DNA from: Chthoniobacter flavus Ellin428
Lineage (GTDB): Bacteria; Verrucomicrobiota; Verrucomicrobiia; Chthoniobacterales; Chthoniobacteraceae
Assembly (NCBI RefSeq): GCF_000173075.1
Contig: NZ_ABVL01000004.1
Location: 186,001-250,000 of the forward strand
Length of the DNA: 64,000 nucleotides
Direction: 5' to 3'
A model generated the notes under the pieces. That model did not search any database and was not told where the DNA came from. It saw nothing but the letters and a program-made list of their open reading frames with translations. Positions 54,801 through 61,848 of the stretch are shown here, piece by piece. A program made the translations under genes and the position numbers. The first letter of the stretch is position 1; each line of letters begins with the position of its first letter.

Positions 54801-56171
54801 AGTTCTGCGATCCCTCAAGGTATTACTTACCCAATTCGGCCGGATTTCTCCGCGGGCTTTTATTTTGCCGATGTGGATCGTGGCGATCTGCCCCCGGGAG
54901 GAGCGACGAAAGGTTCTGGCACCGATTTCCTGGATGGAATTTGGGCGCAAGATGTGCCTTTTCCTTCGTTTTCTGCCGGCTGGACGCGTCCTTTGATTAA
55001 TACCCGAGGGACACATGGGCCATGCTTTGCCTATATGTTTGCTCCGGGGATGTATGCGCAGAACAATCCGGCTGTTCCATTCTATGTTGGGCGCTATAAC
55101 AGTGACGCTCCTTACAATGACCCAACCTACGGCCCGGTCAGCCCCTCCTATTATGCTGACGCCGACGGAGTAGTCCGCCGCGCTTCCGGAGCGTATGTCC
55201 CGGTTGGCACCAATATCAGCGCCTCGTCACCAGTGGGATTGCCGACGACGGGTGTTCAGGGTTACCCGCTTAAACCGGCGTCCTTGATCACCCCGGCAAG
55301 CAAAGGTGCAGCGACGGACCCCGGATCGTTCGCCCAGTCCCAAAGCCGTCCGTTATTGCTTCATCGGCCGTTCCGGAATGTCGCGGAATTGGGCTATGTG
55401 TTTCGGGATCTGCCGTGGAAGAACCTCGATTTCTTTACACCGGAAAGCGGCGATGCCGCTTTGCTGGACCTCTTCTGCATCAACGAGACCAGCGATCCGA
55501 ATGGCCTCGTTGCTGGGAAGGTCGATCTGAATACCCGTCAGGCGCCTGTGCTGGCGGCGATTGCCGCCGGGGCCTGCGTGGACGATCCAAAGATCACCAA
55601 TACCACGATCGGTTCGCTTTCGAGCACCCTGGCGAATACTGTTGCGACCAACCTGACTGCGCGCACCTCCGACACGACGCCCGATTACGGCCCTCTTCAG
55701 AACGTCTCGGAGCTCGTTGGTAAGTGGAATGCGGCGGTCGCTTGCGCGCCACCAACTGGAGTTACTTATACGCCGGTCGTAGCGAGTGCCAACTGCGGTA
55801 TCGATCTGGCGTCGCCAAATTATACGGACGGGAAACTCTCTTACATCGGATTCAGCGGCAATACGGTTGACACTTCCGGCAAGGATTTGAGCTCCGTCTT
55901 CACGCCAGCCAGTGCCGGCTCGCTGACGGAGAGCCTGGCCTACATCAAACGCCTCCGAGAGGCCCCGATCCGGGCGCTCGCCAATGTCGGCCAGACGCGG
56001 GTCTGGAATTTGATGATCGATGTCGTGGCGCAGACCGGCCGCTACCCTAAGTCGGCAAACGCCTTGGACAAATTCGTCGTCGAGGGCGAACAGCGCTACT
56101 GGGTGCACCTGGCTATCGACCGCTACACGGGTCAGGTCTTGGACAAACAAATCGAAGTCGTCAAAGAATGA
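51813..56171 (+). CDS. Verru_Chthon cassette protein A (large PilX/GspK-like protein)
   Basis: This 1,452-residue protein starts with a basic N terminus and one hydrophobic helix (SGIALVIVLAFLVLLLGLVV) like PilX/GspK, which lack the usual Glu5. The helix leads into TERQVSNSSASQTKVDLFAQ. The remaining 1,400 residues form a long, mostly beta, Pro/Asn/Thr-rich domain with no enzyme motif, and a GspK-like end (VDLNTRQAPVLAAI; LVGKWN). It matches the very large cassette protein A (TIGR02600). It is the fourth gene of D-B-C-A and could cap the pseudopilus tip. The sequence from 53.6 to 55.2 kb is noticeably less GC-rich than its neighbours. The next gene overlaps its stop by 4 bp. Confidence 0.86.
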   Translation: MSMQRSAPSVRHHSGIALVIVLAFLVLLLGLVVAFLSRAVTERQVSNSSASQTKVDLFAQGAVETLIGDLKQEIAAGSKAPAATPSPAPNTDLYFPKTNATVVPYRVGLPATDQALPNLVKRSSYQQPFYAGADYDTGNYPASNRAANVSTTTLSQNFRSWSTARWNKALLLPKQDPTSDTDFTPATGANGYTAPDWILVARDGSNPTAWNAALASAAGNSFVVGRYAYNIYDEGGLLDMNVAGFPTGVTAAQAGGKSALAFADLTQLKDTTGSSLFTQAQIDAFIAWRNYATTQAPADFPTPAFTTASGLNYFKAVTANTKGFLTTSNTTLYNNQSDRMLAGRQQLMKLLLSGIASQDAAAKKERANLQNALQYLGTFSRDLNQPSYIPAVQTDPAAPVVLAANLGGNNAFGGDKFINPSFPAVRVPTSFTRNDKSTAKAGDPLVNQRFALQRLAWITYKGPSATRAQGDPDIQVLINNGIPWSYLQLGTAASIQKYFGLTWDGANNRWQYDIHNGGNTGTGIIMLVGRPAGTVANAAKYVQDANREPDFFELLKAGITVGSLGKAAVSSATAVNNASYIPPGYFGPQVPANLRYNFDTSVDYHIIQIGANILSAVNPTSYPMRITFDDGSARGAWEFQGVTDLPYLSYVFNGVLRTKAPISTPPVNYGNYADPNPFQYPRPVAKKIPTDPDPTITDPGKAYAIQVPAVWNPYDPNGTQSVLRPSNFRVVIDSNDPVSLANGSPNEKVWCAAQATTKTTGTAGTNQGLGISPGDFSYNASTNPTSTTGSPVSDSVTFTDTTSNGSLFREPTLIFRTSYTGGSASRTAGNVTSIDANPLPTGNPNLDPAGTPFAPLVLGSFPLAFKQNNNPDVLCTGTAVIGHGSTTAAGNNRVYFTYRLQYQDPNNVSNWITYDTKYARTTQGLFSYQSRGGFSPCVIKGPNGFSPFSWAAAIDPRSARFGMMMGIMNYGRSLMYTAASPPDNGGANGWAYDSGGSSAIPQGITYPIRPDFSAGFYFADVDRGDLPPGGATKGSGTDFLDGIWAQDVPFPSFSAGWTRPLINTRGTHGPCFAYMFAPGMYAQNNPAVPFYVGRYNSDAPYNDPTYGPVSPSYYADADGVVRRASGAYVPVGTNISASSPVGLPTTGVQGYPLKPASLITPASKGAATDPGSFAQSQSRPLLLHRPFRNVAELGYVFRDLPWKNLDFFTPESGDAALLDLFCINETSDPNGLVAGKVDLNTRQAPVLAAIAAGACVDDPKITNTTIGSLSSTLANTVATNLTARTSDTTPDYGPLQNVSELVGKWNAAVACAPPTGVTYTPVVASANCGIDLASPNYTDGKLSYIGFSGNTVDTSGKDLSSVFTPASAGSLTESLAYIKRLREAPIRALANVGQTRVWNLMIDVVAQTGRYPKSANALDKFVVEGEQRYWVHLAIDRYTGQVLDKQIEVVKE

Positions 56172-56974
56172 AAACGTTTCCCGCTTTTTGTCTAGCCTTG
56201 GTCGTCACCGTCACGTTGCACGCGCAGCAGGCGGCGCCGGCACCCTCTCTTCCGGCACTTCCGCCCGGGCCCTTGCTCAAGCGCGCGCCCGATTACTCGA
56301 CATGGACAGTCACCTGCCAGGGACATCCCATCGAGGGAAGGGAACCAGTGAAAGCCGCCACGACCGGTGAAGAAAAACCGAAAGACAAAGAGGGTAAAGA
56401 GCCGGTGATAATGGCTTCAACCGTAGTCAAGGCCGGTTCGACAATTTTGGAACTGAGCACGGACACAGGCGGGAAACGGACGGAGATCTGGCACGTCGGC
56501 GGCCTGATGGTGATGAAGCGGTCTGATGACGCAGAGCCCAGTGTCTGGCCCGATTCCGTGCAAGCGGACATTTACTCGGTTAACTTTGCGGTCGCCGACT
56601 TTGCCGGTCTCGACTGGATTTCACCGACTACCTATACGGGGATGGCGAAGTATCAGGGAAGAGATTGCATTCAGTTTAAAGGCGATGTGAGTCCCTTGAA
56701 TCCCAAGGCTCGCGAGGAGGAAGCCATCGCCATTGGTCAGGCAATCGCTTTTGGACAGCCCGCGCCACAGGAAGTAAAAGTCGCCGCGGTCGCCTATATT
56801 GACCTCGAAACACGACTTCCCCTTTTCGTCACATTCGGGAAGGAAAAGCGTATCTATCAATACGGCACGCCTCCCACAGCGGAACTTACTTTGCCTGCGG
56901 AACTGGCCAGCGCCGTGAAAGAACGCGAGAAGCAGATGAAGAGGCTCTCGACCAGACCCGCAAAAGCTTATTGA
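56168..56974 (+). CDS. Secreted hypothetical protein downstream of the cassette
   Basis: A clear signal peptide (FPAFCLALVVTVTLHAQQ) is followed by a Pro-rich linker and about 220 residues of beta-rich sequence (GSTILELSTDTGGKRTEIWH, GMAKYQGRDCIQFKG, VAYIDLETRLPLFVTFG). I recognise no family or motif. The ATG overlaps the stop of cassette protein A by 4 bp, so the two are translationally coupled and it is probably a fifth member of the cassette operon in this genome. The fold may be lipoprotein-carrier-like, but this is a guess. It is probably periplasmic or extracellular. Confidence 0.8.
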   Translation: MKTFPAFCLALVVTVTLHAQQAAPAPSLPALPPGPLLKRAPDYSTWTVTCQGHPIEGREPVKAATTGEEKPKDKEGKEPVIMASTVVKAGSTILELSTDTGGKRTEIWHVGGLMVMKRSDDAEPSVWPDSVQADIYSVNFAVADFAGLDWISPTTYTGMAKYQGRDCIQFKGDVSPLNPKAREEEAIAIGQAIAFGQPAPQEVKVAAVAYIDLETRLPLFVTFGKEKRIYQYGTPPTAELTLPAELASAVKEREKQMKRLSTRPAKAY

Positions 56975-56982
56975 GCACTTAA

Positions 56983-58542
56983 ATGAAACTCCTCGCGCCG
57001 GCTTTCCGACGAGTTGGACGGATGACTCCCATTAATACTATGCAGCGGCTCACGGTCAACATGCTCAGGCTCGGTTTGGCTGGGTTATTTGCCTTCCTCG
57101 TCTTAAATAATACGATGCTTCGCGCTGCGGAGCAGGCAGGACAATCGATCAAGCAGGCTGACGATGGATCCGTCACACTAGGCGCGGCGGAGGTGAAAAT
57201 TGAAGGCCCCAACGCCCAGTTGGAAGGCGGCGAGGTCAAGGACATCATGTGGTGGACGAGCGCGGACACGACTCTTCGCTGGACGGCAAGCGTGCGGATG
57301 CCCGGCCATTATCGCGTCGAACTGACTTATGCCATCATCGGCAACAATAACGGCAGTCCTTTGACCATCACGATCGGAGATCAGATCGTCAAAGCGGTAC
57401 CGAGGGCAGGTAGTGGCTTTAACGATTACCAGACTGGCACAGCCGGTGAAGTCACGATCAGCAAGTCCGGCGATCTTCCGGTCATCGTCAAGCCGCTTTC
57501 GAAGTCCCACGAGTTTGTCATCACGATCCGCAGCGTTTGCCTGCTTCCTGCCGACGCGCCAAACGAGGCTAATGACATTGGAGGCAACGCCATCCAGCAA
57601 TCCGCCGCTGGCTCCTTCAAACTCACCGCGGGCGAGGCGGACATCAATGGGATGAACGCCCAACTGGAGAGAAAGGGCGAAAAGAACATCGGTTTCTGGC
57701 GGGATGTGGGTACGTCTCTCATCTGGTGGATTCATTGCGAGAAGCCAGGCGATTACCGCGTGGAGTTGGACTATTCCCTCATGGGCAGTTACGAAGGCAG
57801 CAAGGTCGCCATCAGCGTCGGTGATTGGACGGTCAAAGCGAAACCGCAACCCACGAAGGCGTGGACGGATTACCAAATCGGCAACGCCGGCCAGGTCACG
57901 ATCAGCAAGCCCGGCGATTTTCCAGTGGTCGTCAAACCCATCTCAAATCCGTTGGGATTCATCATGAATCTCCGCTCGATTATTCTGGTCCCGGCCGAGA
58001 CGCCAACCGAAGCAATCGAAATCGCCGACAAACCTATTACCCAGGCCGCCGATGGCTCTTTGAAACTCACGGCTACCAACGCGGAAATCGACGGTCAGGC
58101 TGGAAGGCTGGAAGGCGGCGAGAAAAAATACATCGCATGGCGGAACAGCCCGGATGGGTTCATCAAATGGCCTGTAAGGATCGACAAGCCCGGCACCTTC
58201 AGTATCCAACCCACCTATTCACTGGCCACGAGCACCTCCACGCGGCAAGTCCAGATTGACGGTGAAGGACAGAAGGCTACCGTCACATTGCCGCCAACGG
58301 TCAGTGATAGCAGCAAGGTCAGCGTTACGGTCGCCGGACAGACGGTCGACAACACGCTGAAAGCGGGCAGCGGATGGGATGATTTTAAGACCGAGACACT
58401 CGGATCCGTCACCGTGACCCAAGGGGGCGATTTTGAAGTAATTTTCCGTTCGCCCGAACCGCTCGGCACGCTCGTGATGCACCTGCAATCCGTCTCTCTG
58501 GTTCCCGTCGGGAAAGAGTCATCTGAGGTCGAGGGCGACTAG
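56983..58542 (+). CDS. Secreted protein with three tandem carbohydrate-binding-like repeats
   Basis: A long N region and signal helix (RLGLAGLFAFLVLNNTMLRA, cleavage near RA-AEQ) lead to three imperfect copies of a module of about 140 residues, at roughly 62-190, 205-330 and 350-510. Each starts with S-hydrophobic-L-T/G-A-x-x-A-E/D-I (TLGAAEVKIEG, KLTAGEADING, KLTATNAEIDG). The first two carry W-W/YRVEL/GDQIVKA-type blocks and each module closes with an S-hydrophobic-hydrophobic-L-VPA/LPA end. The pattern resembles the beta-sandwich modules at the C terminus of family 29 fucosidases, but no catalytic domain is present. An ATG at 57040 (MQRLTVNMLRLGL) is a possible internal start. It is 8 bp after the previous gene, so likely part of the same operon. 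Confidence 0.78.
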   Translation: MKLLAPAFRRVGRMTPINTMQRLTVNMLRLGLAGLFAFLVLNNTMLRAAEQAGQSIKQADDGSVTLGAAEVKIEGPNAQLEGGEVKDIMWWTSADTTLRWTASVRMPGHYRVELTYAIIGNNNGSPLTITIGDQIVKAVPRAGSGFNDYQTGTAGEVTISKSGDLPVIVKPLSKSHEFVITIRSVCLLPADAPNEANDIGGNAIQQSAAGSFKLTAGEADINGMNAQLERKGEKNIGFWRDVGTSLIWWIHCEKPGDYRVELDYSLMGSYEGSKVAISVGDWTVKAKPQPTKAWTDYQIGNAGQVTISKPGDFPVVVKPISNPLGFIMNLRSIILVPAETPTEAIEIADKPITQAADGSLKLTATNAEIDGQAGRLEGGEKKYIAWRNSPDGFIKWPVRIDKPGTFSIQPTYSLATSTSTRQVQIDGEGQKATVTLPPTVSDSSKVSVTVAGQTVDNTLKAGSGWDDFKTETLGSVTVTQGGDFEVIFRSPEPLGTLVMHLQSVSLVPVGKESSEVEGD

Positions 58543-58564
58543 CATTAACCACCGAATTTCGACC

Positions 58565-61500
58565 ATGATTAATTTACGTACCCTGCTGCTGTTTTTCGTC
58601 CTGGCCATTTCTACTTATGGGGCCTCCGGGCCGATTCGCGTCCTCTTTCTTGGGCATGAGGACTTGAGAGTCCACAACAGTTGTTCGGCCGCGGCGTTGC
58701 TGATGGAGAAGCTCGGACGCGAGGCGATCTACTTCGATTACGTGACCACGCCCGACTGTCTGAATCGCGAAACCCTTAGCCACTACGATGCGCTAATGCT
58801 TTACGCGAACTACCCGAAAATTTCGCCCGACCAGTTCGCGGCCCTGAATGAGTTCGTCGAGAGCGGGCACGGCTTTCTGCCGATCCACAGCGCCAGCGCA
58901 TGCTTCGGCAACGAACCGCGGTTCATCGCGCTGGTGGGCGCGCGCTTCAAAACGCACGCCACCGGTGTCTTCAAGGCGGCAATCGTGGACAAGGCCCACC
59001 CCATCATGCAGGGCGTGAACGAATACGAGACGTGGGACGAAACCTACATCCACGATCAGCATAACACGTTGGGACGGAAGCTTCTCGCCGAGCGAGTGGA
59101 AGGTGCAATGCGCGAGCCGTGGACCTGGGTGCGCGAACAGGGCAAAGGGCGTGTCTTCTACACCGCGAGCGGACACGACAAGCGCACGTGGGAAAATGCC
59201 GATTTTCAAAAGATGCTCCGCAACGCCATCATCTGGAGCGTAGGCGATACCCGCCGGAAGGATTGGGAACGCTTCCTGGCACAACGCGAACCGGAGAAGC
59301 GCGAGCCGAACCCGTATGTCGCCAATTACGAGAAGCGCCCTGAGCCGATCACGTTTCAACATCCGTTCAGCGTCAAGGGTTCGATGGACCGCACGCAGGT
59401 GCCGGCCGACATGCATCTCGAGCTTTTCGCCGCCGAGCCGAATATCATGAAGCCGATCGCCTTGGCTTGGGATGACCGTGGACGCTGTTGGGTCGCTGAG
59501 ACGGCCGACTATCCGCACGGGGTGAGACCGGATGGCCAGGGAAATGACCGCATCGTGATTTGCGAGGACACCGATGGTGATGGCCGGGCGGACAAGTTCA
59601 CGGTATTCGCCGATCATCTAAATCTCCCGACCAGCCTCGTTTTCGCCAATGGTGGAGTGATCGTCTCCCAAGCGCCGAAGCTGCTCTTTCTCAAATCCAG
59701 CAAGGGTGATGACCATGCCGACGTGCGTGAGGTGCTGATGGACGGGTGGGGCATCCGGGATACGCACGCCCAGGCCAATAACCTCCACTACGGTCTGGAT
59801 AACTGGATTTATGGATGCGTTGGTTATTCGGGATTCAAAGGAACGGTGGGAAAGAAGCCGCTTAGCTTTACGCAAGGCACTTATCGCTTCAAAGCAGATG
59901 GCTCGACACTGGAGTTCCTGCATCAGTTCTCGAATAACTCATGGGGACAAAGTTTCAACGCGGCGGGCGATGACTTCGGCGGCACGGCGAACAACGCGCC
60001 GATCTTTTTCGGCGGCATCCCGGCGACGGTCGTCCCGGAGGGGATGCGCGTGATGACTGCAAAAAAGATCAACCTCGAAGACAAGGCGCACCCGATCACC
60101 ACGAACTACCGGCAGGTCGATGTCTTTGGGGGCTACACGGCGGCGACGGGCAGCGCGTTCATTTACTCTTCGAAGCTCCCTCCGCGGATGCAAGGCAAGG
60201 CTATGGTCTGCGAACCCACGATGAAGTTGATCTCACTCATGGATGTGCGACCGAACGGCGCAGGCTATGTCGCAAAAGATGCCTTTAATCTCGTAGCGAG
60301 CAGCGATGAATGGATGTCCCCGGTCTTTGCGGAGGTCGGTCCGGATGGGGCGGTATGGTTTGTCGATTGGGAGAACTTCATTGTTCAGCACAACCCGACG
60401 CCGAGCGTGGCCCGCGGGGGTTTTGATGCCAAAACGGGGGCCGGCGGCGCACACGAGAATCCGCTGCGCGACCATTCGCGAGGTCGCATCTATCGCGTGG
60501 TGTGGGACAAGGCGCCGCAGCCGGCGAAAATCACTTCCCTTCGCGGCGCGAGCACCGCAGACCTCGTCAAAGCACTCGGCAGTGACACGCAGCAGTGGCG
60601 ACTCACCGCACAGCGTTTGCTCGTGGATGGAAAGAAAATGGATGCCGTGGTGGCGTTGAAAAGGATCGTCGCCGCCAATGACGGCAACATCGCCGCGATT
60701 CATGCGCTATGGACGTTGCAAGGTCTTCAACAGCTCGACGATGCCACGGTGAAAGCCGCACTTTCTGCCAAAGACTCCGCGCTGCGGCGCAACGCCATTC
60801 GCGCGCTCAGCGCTGACGATAGAGGCTATAAATCACTTATCGGCACGGGTGTCATTTCTGATCCCGACCCAGCCACGCGGCTCGCAGCGATGGTGAAGCT
60901 TGGCGAAATGCCGACCACTCCGGATATCAAGAATCTCGTCGCCAAACTCGCGCCTGAACCGATCGTTCAGGGCGACGAATGGCTCAAGGAAGCGGCTCGC
61001 GTGCTCGTGCAAAAACACAAGGTGATCACCTACAAGGAAGGTCCGAATGTTCTCCCTAATCCCGGCTTTGAGATTGTGGGCACCAATGGTCTGCCCGAAG
61101 GCTGGAAGCGTCGCGACAATAACAAGAACGAAGGCACCGCGAGCGCCGAGTGGAGGGTGGTGAAGGATCAGCCACACAGCGGCGGCAATGCCGTGCGCTG
61201 TTTCACCCGAACCGAAGGCGACACCAGCCTGTTCACCGACGTGCCGCTCAAGCCAAATACGCGGTATCGTCTCTCCGGCTGGGTGAAGGTTCACGGTTTC
61301 ACGGGCAGAGCGAGCTTGAACGACAATGGCACGCAAAACGAGACGGGCCGCATTACCGACAAAGAAGGCAATTGGACCGAAGTCGAGACATTCTTCGATA
61401 GCGGCAATCGCACGACCGCGAGCATCAACATCCTGCACGTCGGCAGGGGCGACACGCTCTATGACGACGTGAAGCTTTGCGAAGTCACCGCCGATACCGG

Positions 61501-61798
61501 CGAGGAGAAGCTCACGGCGGGCGATCCGAAACGAGGCGAGCAGATCTTCTATAAGCATCAGGTCGCCTGCGTGCTTTGTCACTCGCTACGCGGGCAGGGC
61601 AGCACGGTGGGGCCGCCGCTCGACGGCATCGCCAGGCGGGCCACCCCCGCTTACATCAAGGAATCGCTCCTTGAGCCAAACAAAGTGCTGGCCAAGGGTT
61701 ACGAAAATCTCGGGACGTCTCCTATGCCACCCATGGGCTTGATTCTCAAGCCGCAGGAGCTCGAAGACATTCAAGCGTTTCTCCAAACGCTTAGATAA
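58565..61798 (+). CDS. ThuA-like domain / PVC-type dehydrogenase / cytochrome c fusion protein
   Basis: This 1,077-residue secreted protein (signal TLLLFFVLAISTYGASG) has a ThuA/glutamine-amidotransferase-like domain (25-230: VLFLGHEDLRVHN, GHGFLPIHSASACFG, TASGHDKRTW). A PVC-type membrane-bound dehydrogenase propeller follows (255-660: HLELFAAEPNIMKPIALAWD, RGRCWVAETADYPHG, ICEDTDGDGRADK), then HEAT-like helices (680-800), a carbohydrate-binding-like domain (815-960: GFEIVGTNGLPEGW) and a cytochrome c domain with heme motif CVLCH at 1002-1006 and a late Met in SPMPPMGL. The order is common in planctomycetes and Verrucomicrobia. It probably oxidises sugars or related compounds in the periplasm, passing electrons to the heme. 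It starts 22 bp after the previous gene. Confidence 0.92.
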   Translation: MINLRTLLLFFVLAISTYGASGPIRVLFLGHEDLRVHNSCSAAALLMEKLGREAIYFDYVTTPDCLNRETLSHYDALMLYANYPKISPDQFAALNEFVESGHGFLPIHSASACFGNEPRFIALVGARFKTHATGVFKAAIVDKAHPIMQGVNEYETWDETYIHDQHNTLGRKLLAERVEGAMREPWTWVREQGKGRVFYTASGHDKRTWENADFQKMLRNAIIWSVGDTRRKDWERFLAQREPEKREPNPYVANYEKRPEPITFQHPFSVKGSMDRTQVPADMHLELFAAEPNIMKPIALAWDDRGRCWVAETADYPHGVRPDGQGNDRIVICEDTDGDGRADKFTVFADHLNLPTSLVFANGGVIVSQAPKLLFLKSSKGDDHADVREVLMDGWGIRDTHAQANNLHYGLDNWIYGCVGYSGFKGTVGKKPLSFTQGTYRFKADGSTLEFLHQFSNNSWGQSFNAAGDDFGGTANNAPIFFGGIPATVVPEGMRVMTAKKINLEDKAHPITTNYRQVDVFGGYTAATGSAFIYSSKLPPRMQGKAMVCEPTMKLISLMDVRPNGAGYVAKDAFNLVASSDEWMSPVFAEVGPDGAVWFVDWENFIVQHNPTPSVARGGFDAKTGAGGAHENPLRDHSRGRIYRVVWDKAPQPAKITSLRGASTADLVKALGSDTQQWRLTAQRLLVDGKKMDAVVALKRIVAANDGNIAAIHALWTLQGLQQLDDATVKAALSAKDSALRRNAIRALSADDRGYKSLIGTGVISDPDPATRLAAMVKLGEMPTTPDIKNLVAKLAPEPIVQGDEWLKEAARVLVQKHKVITYKEGPNVLPNPGFEIVGTNGLPEGWKRRDNNKNEGTASAEWRVVKDQPHSGGNAVRCFTRTEGDTSLFTDVPLKPNTRYRLSGWVKVHGFTGRASLNDNGTQNETGRITDKEGNWTEVETFFDSGNRTTASINILHVGRGDTLYDDVKLCEVTADTGEEKLTAGDPKRGEQIFYKHQVACVLCHSLRGQGSTVGPPLDGIARRATPAYIKESLLEPNKVLAKGYENLGTSPMPPMGLILKPQELEDIQAFLQTLR

Positions 61799-61848
61799 CT
61801 CGCCGCATCTTCCGCCTGCGCGAAATCCCAAGCGACAGCACCCAAAGC

